The translations under genes were made by a program, and so were the position numbers. Source: Chloroflexota bacterium (GTDB taxonomy: Bacteria > Chloroflexota > Anaerolineae > Anaerolineales > Anaerolineaceae). Taken from it: a DNA stretch of 35,435 nucleotides. Within the stretch, counting starts at the first letter, position 1. Each line of letters starts with the position of its first letter. A model generated the notes under the pieces. The model saw nothing but the letters and a program-made list of their open reading frames with translations. It made no database searches and was not told where the DNA came from. This document shows, piece by piece, positions 7,912-14,862 of this stretch. Location: contig JAAZNW010000075.1 of assembly GCA_012798065.1 (NCBI GenBank), positions 1 through 35,435 of the forward strand, given 5' to 3'.

Positions 7912-9240
7912 TCACTCGTACTTGAGCGCGTTAACCGGCACCAAAGATGCAGCGCGCAGCGCCGGGTACAACCCTGAAAGCAGCCCGATGACGGTAGCAA
8001 AAACCAGCGCAAAAACAGGCAGCCAGAAGGGCGTTGATGTGGCGGCTGTAGGCAGAGAGCCGCCCCCGTTGGCAGCCTGGCTGGCAAAATACGAAAGCGC
8101 CACCACATTGAGGATAGCGCTGGCTCCCCAGCCCAGGGCCACGCCACCCAGGCCGCCCACAAAACCAATGCCGGCGGCTTCGCCCAGGAAAATGCTCAGC
8201 ACGTCGCGATTGGTGGCTCCCACCGCTTTCATCAGTCCAATCTCGCGCGTGCGCTCGAGGATGGCCATGGCCATGGTGTTGGCAATACCAATCGCCGCCA
8301 CCAGCAGCGCGATGGCGCCGACGCCTCCGAAGATGATTTGCAGCACCAGGAAGAAAGAATTGATACCCTCCAGGTAAGATTGCGGCGTATTCGCCATGTA
8401 ACCCAGGGCATTGATCTGGTCAGCGATATCCAATACTACATCGGGGTCTTCCGCCTTGACGATGAGCATGCCATAGCCTTCTTTATCGCGGTTGATGCGT
8501 GTCCCTCGCCCCCATTCGCTAAAAGCCGTCACTTCATCCAGGCGCATGTACATATTCCCGTCCGCCATGCCGCGCGTTTCTTCAAGGATACCCACAACGC
8601 GCACATTGAACGTACGTCGAACTTCTTCCCCATCCTGTGTGTATTTCACCAGCACCAATCGAATCACCTGGTCGAGCAGTTCTGGGGTCCCGGTCATCTC
8701 TTCGCCCGGCCGCGGGTTAGGATTGTAAAAATTCTGCGGTACCCAGGACCCAATGACCATGGTGCCCCTGGACAATTCAGTGGTGCCGCGCGCCGCTTTC
8801 AGGCCCATATCCGCCAGGTCATCGATGTTGACGCCTATGATACCTCCCCAGGACATCAGCTTGCCAAAATGGACCTCCGAGCCTGATTGCAAATAATCAT
8901 GGATGATGGTCTTGCGCACACCAGGGATGGCGGATATCTCCTTAATAGCCGCGGGTGTGAGCAGTTTCATGTCTGATCCGCCGCCTGCATACATAACGCC
9001 GCCACCTCCACCCCCTCCCATCACCCTTGATTCCTGGTATCCCGGGTATACTTCAATGCTGGTTAGGTCGCTGATGCCCCATAATTGCTGGGTGGCGCTC
9101 TTCTGCAACCCCACAGCCAGCGAAACCAGCACCACCACCGCGGCGGTGCCAATCACCACCCCCACCGCGGTGAGCAGCACCCGCCCCTTGCGCCTGCCAA
9201 GGTTATAGAGAATCAGGCTGACGAGATCGATAAAACGCAT
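7912..9240 (-). CDS. MacB/FtsX-type ABC transporter permease
   Basis: A 442-residue protein with the four-helix MacB plan. There is a first membrane helix at about 20-48 (LLTAVGVVIGTAAVVVLVSL), a large extracytoplasmic MacB_PCD-like domain (about 50-300) and a C-terminal FtsX domain with three helices (about 310-435). The FtsX domain contains the ERTREIGLMKAVGATNRDVL motif that contacts the ATPase. A run of seven glycines follows VM near residue 75 in the extracytoplasmic part. Its ATPase is encoded two genes upstream, with a secreted CARDB-like protein between them. MacB-type systems move lipoproteins, peptides or antibiotics by mechanotransmission rather than classical import. The substrate here is unknown and there is no MacA adaptor gene. 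Confidence 0.92.
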   Translation of the reverse strand: MRFIDLVSLILYNLGRRKGRVLLTAVGVVIGTAAVVVLVSLAVGLQKSATQQLWGISDLTSIEVYPGYQESRVMGGGGGGGVMYAGGGSDMKLLTPAAIKEISAIPGVRKTIIHDYLQSGSEVHFGKLMSWGGIIGVNIDDLADMGLKAARGTTELSRGTMVIGSWVPQNFYNPNPRPGEEMTGTPELLDQVIRLVLVKYTQDGEEVRRTFNVRVVGILEETRGMADGNMYMRLDEVTAFSEWGRGTRINRDKEGYGMLIVKAEDPDVVLDIADQINALGYMANTPQSYLEGINSFFLVLQIIFGGVGAIALLVAAIGIANTMAMAILERTREIGLMKAVGATNRDVLSIFLGEAAGIGFVGGLGGVALGWGASAILNVVALSYFASQAANGGGSLPTAATSTPFWLPVFALVFATVIGLLSGLYPALRAASLVPVNALKYE

Positions 9241-9249
9241 CGCCCGACC

Positions 9250-11013
9250 TTACCCTTTAGGGATTGCGGGTACCGGGATAACTTCTCCACTGGGTGTTTC
9301 TTGCACTGGATAGGTCTCTACCGGCTGCTGGAGTCCACTATCCAGCCCAAAGAGCCCTTTAAAGAACCTCACCACCTTTTGCCAGAAAGTCTCAGGCGCG
9401 GGTACTACAGGCCCCTCTCCGTTCGGCGTGTTGCCATCCCCCATATCTGGCGGTACTTCCATGGCAGGCTGGACCTCAACGGGAATAACCTGTTCAATGA
9501 AACGCGGTTGGTTGAAATCATCCGTGTAATTGATGACAACCTTCAGGTCCAGCGGCCCCTCCTGGTAAGGCGTCAGGCTGGCATCCAGGGTGTAATAACC
9601 GCCCGGGTCCAGCGCGCCGACCAGCAGGATATTATTAAGCAGGTCGGCGTTCTCCGCGCTCACCTTCATATTACCGAGCACGTAGGTTTTCTTGCCCAGA
9701 TTGGTCACCTGCAGCGGCAGAATGTTTTCCATGCCAGCGGTAATTATGCCCGCGTCACGGTAAAAACTCACCTCTACCTGGGGTAATGAATACACCAGCA
9801 GGGTGATGACCTGGTCATCCACCAATCGGTTACCTTTGGCATCGATATAGACAAAAGACAACTTCAGCGGGTAAGCTCCGGGCTGAGCAGTAACATTCGC
9901 CACCAGCTTCTGGGTCACCACCGCAGTCTGGTCTTTGCTGACGTCGCCCATAAAGATAACGTTGGAACTGCCCAGCGGCGCGAAAGTGGTCAGGTCACTG
10001 CTACCTCCCGATACGCCTCCCGGTTGCGGTTTGCCCTCCTCATTGCTGGGCATACCTCCCCCGCCGATGACAGCGGAGACGTTTTTCGCGTCCGCCATGC
10101 CCAGGTTCTTGACATCCAGTTTCAATTCAAAAATCGAGCCGGGCTGCAGAGGATCAATGTCCGTGCTGTAGCCAGTCACCACCAGTTGTGGTCGTTGCGG
10201 GATGTTGGGGGTGGCCGTAGCGGCAAACCCAGAAGAAGAGGGCTCAGCGATGACAAAAGAGAGGGTGAAGACTTCGCTGTAAGCGGTGCCAAGCGGGTCA
10301 GTGTAGTTCACCGTGGCTTTCATACTGGCCACGTTGGCCCAGGCCAGGGCATCGCCAATGAGAAATTTTTGGGTGATGGTATTGGTGTTGCCCGGGGGGA
10401 GCGTGCCGGTGGTGCGCACCCCGCCGCTCTCACGCGGATAAAAGTCAGTCCCGTCGAAAGTGACGATGATATTTTCAGCGCTTACCTTGCCGTTATTCCC
10501 CAGCACCACCTGGAGGTTCATTTCATTCCCAGCGAAGAGCGTTTTATTGCCCGTCGAATAAGAGGTGATGGTGACCATCGGTCTCCCGATAGCGGGTTTG
10601 GGTACCACCACTGTGGTCGTAAGCTGCAGGGGGTCGAATTCTACAGGATTGCCCGCCACTACTGTTACGTCCACCGTTGTAATGTCGCTCTGACCCTCAG
10701 TAGCGCCAACAGGGATGGGAACGTTCACGCTGACCGTCTTCGTCTCATTGGCACCAAAGGTAATTGTGTTTGGAACCACCGTGGGTGAGTTCCAACCAGA
10801 AGTGCTGTTCGCAGACACGTTCATTATTTGCCCAGCCTCACCAGGAATGTCCAACTTGTAAGTAATAACAGAACCCGGCAAGCCGCTCTTGGATTTGCTA
10901 TCAACTGGCACTTCATCGTTCAACGGTGCCGCGTATGTGTTGAGTGTGGTCATTCCGAATAGAAAGGTCAAGGTGAGTAAAAGGCCTAAAACATTGCGGT
11001 TTTTTTTGATCAT
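9250..11013 (-). CDS. Secreted multi-domain CARDB/NEW3-like protein
   Basis: A 587-residue protein with a Sec signal peptide (about 1-28, ending near TYAAP). Several tandem beta-sandwich-type repeats follow, recognised by patterns such as GNNGKVSAENIIVTF, VKNLGMADAKNVSAVI and VTNLGKKTYVLGNM, which are typical of CARDB and COG1361-like adhesion or S-layer domains. The first repeat (about 40-135) resembles a NEW3 domain. The last about 70 residues are Pro/Glu-rich with an amphipathic segment (FWQKVVRFFKGLFGL) that might touch the membrane. The gene overlaps the ATPase gene by 4 bases (ATGA) and stops 9 bases before the permease start, so it is an integral part of the transporter operon. It may replace a periplasmic adaptor or be the exported client; this is inference. 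Confidence 0.85.
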   Translation of the reverse strand: MIKKNRNVLGLLLTLTFLFGMTTLNTYAAPLNDEVPVDSKSKSGLPGSVITYKLDIPGEAGQIMNVSANSTSGWNSPTVVPNTITFGANETKTVSVNVPIPVGATEGQSDITTVDVTVVAGNPVEFDPLQLTTTVVVPKPAIGRPMVTITSYSTGNKTLFAGNEMNLQVVLGNNGKVSAENIIVTFDGTDFYPRESGGVRTTGTLPPGNTNTITQKFLIGDALAWANVASMKATVNYTDPLGTAYSEVFTLSFVIAEPSSSGFAATATPNIPQRPQLVVTGYSTDIDPLQPGSIFELKLDVKNLGMADAKNVSAVIGGGGMPSNEEGKPQPGGVSGGSSDLTTFAPLGSSNVIFMGDVSKDQTAVVTQKLVANVTAQPGAYPLKLSFVYIDAKGNRLVDDQVITLLVYSLPQVEVSFYRDAGIITAGMENILPLQVTNLGKKTYVLGNMKVSAENADLLNNILLVGALDPGGYYTLDASLTPYQEGPLDLKVVINYTDDFNQPRFIEQVIPVEVQPAMEVPPDMGDGNTPNGEGPVVPAPETFWQKVVRFFKGLFGLDSGLQQPVETYPVQETPSGEVIPVPAIPKG

Positions 11014-11753
11014 AGGATCTCTTCCTGTTCTACAATGGGTTGGGTCATATTTTCGGTGGCTTTGCGATAAGCCTCTTCAGAAACCACCTTGCCATCCAGC
11101 AGGTAAAGCATGTTGGTAGCAAACTGGCGCATGCGCGGGTCGTGCGTCACCACGATCACCGTTTTGCCTGCCTGGTGCAGGCGTGAAAGCAGCTTCATGA
11201 TGGTGAACCCGCTCTGGCTGTCGAGGTTGCCGGTCGGTTCATCCGCCAGTATCAGCGGCGGGTCGTTGATTAACGCGCGGGCAACGGCTACGCGTTGCTG
11301 CTGCCCGCCTGAAAGCTCGGTGGGTTTATGGGTGGCGCGGTCGCTCAAGCCAACCTTTTGTAAAATTTCCTGGGCGCGCGCGTGCCTTTGCGCCCTGGGG
11401 ATGCGAGCAAAGCGCAGCGGGAAGCTCACATTCTCTTCCGCGGGCATGGAAGGAATCAGGTTGAAGGATTGGAAAATGAACCCCACACGGTTGCGCCTGT
11501 ACTCAGCCAGCAAGTTTTCGTCCATCTTTTCGATCTCGTCCTCGCCGATTGTGATACTGCCTGAAGTCGGCCAATCCAACCCGCCTAAGAGGTAGAGCAA
11601 GGTGCTCTTGCCTGAACCGGAAGGTCCCATCACCACCGTGAACGACCCTGGGTCAATTTCCAGGCTGACCCCATCCAGCGCGACCACGGTGTTTTCACCC
11701 ATGGTATAGCGTTTGGTCAGGTCTCGTGTGCGTACCAGAGCCTTATCGAGCAT
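11010..11753 (-). CDS. ABC transporter ATP-binding protein, LolD/MacB type
   Basis: About 247 residues with a full ATPase set: Walker A GPSGSGKST near 43-51, Q-loop IFQSFNLIP, signature LSGGQQQR, Walker B LILADEPTGNLD and switch histidine in VVTHD. The ADEPTGNLDS sequence and short size place it with LolD/MacB/FtsE-like proteins that partner FtsX-type permeases such as the one encoded two genes downstream. The ATG at 11753 is preferred because TGAGG lies 5-6 bases ahead of it; an in-frame GTG at 11765 is possible. The stop overlaps the next gene's start. Confidence 0.94.
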   Translation of the reverse strand: MLDKALVRTRDLTKRYTMGENTVVALDGVSLEIDPGSFTVVMGPSGSGKSTLLYLLGGLDWPTSGSITIGEDEIEKMDENLLAEYRRNRVGFIFQSFNLIPSMPAEENVSFPLRFARIPRAQRHARAQEILQKVGLSDRATHKPTELSGGQQQRVAVARALINDPPLILADEPTGNLDSQSGFTIMKLLSRLHQAGKTVIVVTHDPRMRQFATNMLYLLDGKVVSEEAYRKATENMTQPIVEQEEIL

Positions 11754-11770
11754 CCTTATCCTCACTCCTG

Positions 11771-12550
11771 TTAGAAGTAGAAACCGCCTCTCAATGAGAG
11801 CCCTCCCAGGGCTGAAGCGAGCAACCCGGGAATGGCCATCAGCAGCAGCACGATCACCACAGAAATTGCCGTGGCAGTCCAGGCTTTGGAACGGGATAAA
11901 CCGGAAAGCGGAACGGAGCCGAGCAGCAGCAAGGCAATTTGAAAGAGGAAGTAGATGTCGATAAAACCGAGCATGCTGCGCAAGTAAGCCCCAACCCCGG
12001 TGGCTTCAGCAGCGATAAAACCAGAAAGACCTGGGGCGCTCACCACTGTTTTGCTCACTATCATCGCCAAAATCTGTATCAGCAAACGGACGGCCATGGG
12101 CAGCATGGACCATGCCACCAGGTTATACGATTTGATACTGCCAGCGCGGCTGCCCGCCAGCGTAAGGCTGAGGTACATCAGGATGCTGAGCAGAAACCAG
12201 GGCATCCAGACCTTCAGCAGCCCGGAAATTAACGGGAACACGTACAGGAACAACGGAGAAGTCTGCTTTGCTTGGGCGGCAAAAAACTGTTCCTGCATCT
12301 CGGGGGTGTAGTATTGGAAGTCAGGCGGAAGTTCACTGCCCATCTGGATGACATTCCGCTTGATGGGAGCACCGATGGCCACCGCCAGAATCACCAGCAC
12401 AGAGAGAATAAGCAGAGGGGTCAGCCATGCCGCTTTTTCCTGCGTCACGATTTCAGAAGTGGTGCGCGCCGGGCGCGTGAATAAGGAGGGAATCCATTTT
12501 GTGTTCCAGGAGTGTTTATTGGTTTGTTGACCTTTCGCATTTAATGCCAA
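11771..12550 (-). CDS. Yip1 domain-family integral membrane protein
   Basis: A 259-residue protein. A soluble N-terminus of about 45 residues containing LFTRPARTTSEIV (a typical Yip1-family lead-in) precedes five or six hydrophobic helices at roughly 43-65, 97-130, 145-170, 200-222 and 228-250. Bacterial Yip1-domain proteins are mostly uncharacterised and often sit beside ABC exporters, as here: the ATPase gene follows after about 17 bases. A TTG start at 12550 is chosen because AGAGG lies 6 bases upstream; the nearby ATG at 12540 is out of frame. It may be an accessory membrane component of the exporter. Confidence 0.82.
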   Translation of the reverse strand: MALNAKGQQTNKHSWNTKWIPSLFTRPARTTSEIVTQEKAAWLTPLLILSVLVILAVAIGAPIKRNVIQMGSELPPDFQYYTPEMQEQFFAAQAKQTSPLFLYVFPLISGLLKVWMPWFLLSILMYLSLTLAGSRAGSIKSYNLVAWSMLPMAVRLLIQILAMIVSKTVVSAPGLSGFIAAEATGVGAYLRSMLGFIDIYFLFQIALLLLGSVPLSGLSRSKAWTATAISVVIVLLLMAIPGLLASALGGLSLRGGFYF

Positions 12551-12641
12551 AGCGCACCTCTTTTTAGGGTTCTTTCAGCATAAGACGCATTTATCATACT
12601 ACAAGTTCCCGCGGCAGCCGTTATCAAAAAAATCGTTATGC

Positions 12642-12659
12642 TATAATCGCCAAAGGAGG
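12642..12659 (+). promoter_or_regulatory. -10 box and strong ribosome binding site of the DinB-like gene
   Basis: TATAAT (12642-12647) is followed by AAAGGAGGG (12652-12660), 4 bases before the ATG at 12665. Transcription should begin close to the ribosome binding site, giving a very short leader. No convincing -35 box was found. Confidence 0.55.
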
Positions 12660-12664
12660 GCACC

Positions 12665-13372
12665 ATGCGCATCAATATTGGTGTGGAGAACAATTACGAA
12701 GGCAGATCGCTCGCCTGGATGTTGGATTACCCGGGTTGTTTTGCCTACGGCGCTGAGGGTAGCGAGGCCATCCTCCGCGCGCCGCAGGCGCTGCTGCGTT
12801 ATAAAGAATGGGTTGACAGTCACCTGAAAGACTCCTGGATGAAAAGCCTGGGTGATTTCGACATCCACCTGGAAGAAAGTTATGACGTTTTCAGCATCAA
12901 TGATGATTTCGACCTCGCAGACGAAGGGATTGAGGTGAACGCCTGGTTCCGTCACGACTGGAAACCTCTCACTGCAGAAGATATCCGCCGGGGGACGCTG
13001 GTACTAACCTGGAGCCGGGAAGACCTGCTCGAGCTGGTTTCGGGGTTAACTCCCGCCCAATTGGACTGCCGTTTTTCAGGCGAGCGTTGGAGCATCGCCG
13101 GTGTGCTGGAGCATATCGCCAACGCTGAACACTGGTACCTTCACCGCCTTGGCCTGGCGGTTGGAACCCGCCAGGAACTGCCCGCGGATGTTTTTGAGCG
13201 CCTGAAGGTGGTACGCCGCCGCCTGGTAGAGGTGCTGCCATCCTTGCAAGGCAGCCGCCAGGTGCTTGGGGTGGATGGAGAATTCTGGTCGCCTCGTAAA
13301 GTACTGCGTCGGTCTGCCTGGCACGAAGTCGATCACATTGAACATATCTTCAAGTTAATCTCCAGGCTATAA
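12665..13372 (+). CDS. DinB-like metal-binding protein with HicB-like N-terminus
   Basis: A 235-residue protein with two parts. The first about 55 residues (LAWMLDYPGCFAYGAEGSEAI...) resemble the HicB-type fold, with its PGC and E-A-x-x patterns. Residues about 110-233 form a DinB/YfiT-like four-helix bundle: W-S-I-A-G-V-L-E-H-I at about 142-151 and WHEVDHIEH at about 219-227 supply the three metal-binding histidines usual for the family. DinB-like enzymes include thiol-dependent S-transferases, but no substrate can be read from the sequence. Possibly cytosolic. No partner HicA toxin gene is nearby, so a toxin-antitoxin role is not supported. A strong terminator follows directly. Confidence 0.8.
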   Translation: MRINIGVENNYEGRSLAWMLDYPGCFAYGAEGSEAILRAPQALLRYKEWVDSHLKDSWMKSLGDFDIHLEESYDVFSINDDFDLADEGIEVNAWFRHDWKPLTAEDIRRGTLVLTWSREDLLELVSGLTPAQLDCRFSGERWSIAGVLEHIANAEHWYLHRLGLAVGTRQELPADVFERLKVVRRRLVEVLPSLQGSRQVLGVDGEFWSPRKVLRRSAWHEVDHIEHIFKLISRL

Positions 13373-13401
13373 AAAACGCCTCCGCGCGGAGGCATTTTTT
13401 T
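13371..13401 (+). terminator. Strong intrinsic terminator (bidirectional)
   Basis: A perfect GC-rich palindrome GCCTCCGCGCGGAGGC (13378-13393) is flanked by AAAAAA on the left and ATTTTTTT on the right. It terminates the DinB-like gene and would also stop minus-strand transcription of the small gene at 13433-13522. Confidence 0.93.
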
Positions 13402-13432
13402 GCGAACATCAGGAGGGAGGTTGCGGGTCGTT

Positions 13433-13522
13433 TTACTTGAGCGAAGTATCAAGCCCAAGCAGGCTGAACGCCAGAAACATCAAACCAAATACGGCTATCA
13501 CCAGATACACAATCATCGCCAT
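13433..13522 (-). CDS. 29-residue single-pass membrane peptide
   Basis: A short reading frame starts MAMIVYLVIAVFGLMF and ends GLDTSLK. It is almost wholly one hydrophobic helix (about residues 3-24) with a short polar tail. It is supported by a strong ribosome binding site: GGAGG (13533-13529) lies 6 bases before the ATG at 13522. The gene stops about 30 bases short of a terminator that works on this strand. The arrangement of ribosome binding site, frame and terminator makes a real small gene likely. Function unknown; such peptides often modulate larger membrane proteins. Confidence 0.6.
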   Translation of the reverse strand: MAMIVYLVIAVFGLMFLAFSLLGLDTSLK

Positions 13523-13698
13523 CGCACACCTCCAATTTAACCTTTCTCTCGCGCTCCTTTTAACCAGTCAATTTCTCATTAATTGATCTTATTCGCCTTC
13601 TTAAATACGTATAACCCCGATAAAAGTTCCCGGGTGCTGGTTGGATCTCGGAAATAGACGCGCTTAATAAATTTGTAAACTCTAACGGGAAACCGCCA

Positions 13699-14781
13699 TC
13701 ATCCGTTGGCGTGGCCTGCTTGCGGTCTGCCCGACCAAACCCCGGCAATGGGCTGACCGCAAAAGGCGCAGGCGCCGGCGCTGTTGATATGATACCCATG
13801 CAGCAGGTAACCGCGCCTTTCGATCACCGCCCTGCCGCACTGCGGGCAAATGGTGTTTTCCAGCGAGCCCACGCGCCCCGGAAGGTTTCCAGCGTAAACA
13901 AAACGCAGCCCGGCTTCCTGACCGATCTCGGCGGCGCGCTGCAGCGTTTCCGCCGGGGTGGGGGGCGCGTTTTCTTTGTAATCCGGGTGATATGCCGTCA
14001 CATGCCAGGGAATATCCGGCGAAATGGAAGCCAGGAAACGACCTGCCTCCCAAAGCTCATCTGAAGAATCGTTCATCCCGGGTATTACCAGCGTTACCAC
14101 CTCCAACCACAGCCCCAACTCTTTGATGCGCCGGATGGTATCCAGCACTGGCTGCAGTCGGCCGCCCATCTTCCTGTACTCGCTGTCGCGCATGCTTTTC
14201 AGGTCTACTTTATAGCCGTCCAGCCAGGGCACCAGGTAGTCCAGCACTTCTGCGGTGGCGTAACCGTTAGAAACATACGCGGTTTTCAGCCCTTTGTCTT
14301 TGGCGAGTTTAAACACCTCAACTGCCCATTCAGTGGTAATGAGCGGCTCATTATAGGAGGAGGCGATGGCCCGCGCGCCATTTTCTACAGCGTAGGTCAC
14401 CAGCTTTTCGGCGGAAACCCGCCTGATAGCATAGGCCGACCTGCCGGCTTCAGGGTCACGCAGCGCCTGCGAAGAGAGCCAGTTCTGACAGAAACCACAA
14501 TGAAAGTTGCAGCCCAACATACCAAAGGTCAACACTTCGCTGCCGGGTAAAAAATGGTTGAAGGGCTTTTTTTCTAGCGGGTCGATCTGCACGCCGGCCA
14601 CATATCCTTTCGGGGCCATTAAAACGCCGTTGGCGTTGAACCGCACGCCGCAAATACCGCGGCGCCCGGGTTTCAGCAAGCAGCGGTGCGCGCAAGCCAG
14701 ACAGCGCAGGCTGCCCTGTTCCAGTGTTTCCACCAGTTCTGCGGGCTGGGTGAGCACATCGAGTAATTCATGCGGGTTCAT
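13699..14781 (-). CDS. amrS: AmmeMemoRadiSam system radical SAM enzyme
   Basis: About 360 residues from the ATG at 14781. An N-terminal cysteine cluster (CLACAHRC near 27-34, CGV near 44) precedes the radical SAM motif CNFHCGFC (cysteines near 91, 95 and 98), which binds the 4Fe-4S cluster. Further family landmarks are SSYNEPLITTEW, YVSNGYATAEVLDYL, LDGYKVDLKSM and WHVTAYHPDYK. A C-terminal zinc ribbon (CPQCG...CAFCG) closes the protein. The family name refers to frequent linkage with AMMECR1- and Memo-like genes; neither is adjacent here. The reaction is not established. The start at 14781 has GGAG 6 bases upstream and lies just after a good promoter; upstream in-frame codons would put the start inside the promoter. 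Confidence 0.9.
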   Translation of the reverse strand: MNPHELLDVLTQPAELVETLEQGSLRCLACAHRCLLKPGRRGICGVRFNANGVLMAPKGYVAGVQIDPLEKKPFNHFLPGSEVLTFGMLGCNFHCGFCQNWLSSQALRDPEAGRSAYAIRRVSAEKLVTYAVENGARAIASSYNEPLITTEWAVEVFKLAKDKGLKTAYVSNGYATAEVLDYLVPWLDGYKVDLKSMRDSEYRKMGGRLQPVLDTIRRIKELGLWLEVVTLVIPGMNDSSDELWEAGRFLASISPDIPWHVTAYHPDYKENAPPTPAETLQRAAEIGQEAGLRFVYAGNLPGRVGSLENTICPQCGRAVIERRGYLLHGYHINSAGACAFCGQPIAGVWSGRPQAGHANG

Positions 14782-14797
14782 CTGTCGCTCCATATCC

Positions 14798-14825
14798 ATT
14801 ATAGCCCCGCGGCGGCATATTTCAA
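14798..14825 (-). promoter_or_regulatory. Promoter of the radical SAM gene
   Basis: On the minus strand TTGAAA (14825-14820) and TATAAT (14803-14798) are separated by 16 bases. The expected start point lies about ten bases before the ATG at 14781, whose GGAG site is at 14791-14788. The promoter sits in the short divergent gap with mutS2. Confidence 0.7.
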
Positions 14826-14862
14826 TCCGCGCCAATCTTCAGATATGGTAAACTCCCTGCAT

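Noticed and set aside
12665-12830. HicAB toxin-antitoxin module
   Set aside because: Only a HicB-like pattern in an N-terminus was seen; there is no HicA gene on either side.
13560-14053. Additional minus-strand frames overlapping the radical SAM gene end
   Set aside because: They are out of frame with a clearly conserved enzyme and lack start signals.
14770-14862. Upstream extension of the mutS2 frame from an ATG at 14770
   Set aside because: It overlaps the divergent promoter and the start region of the radical SAM gene; the MutS2 family begins at the ATG at 14863.
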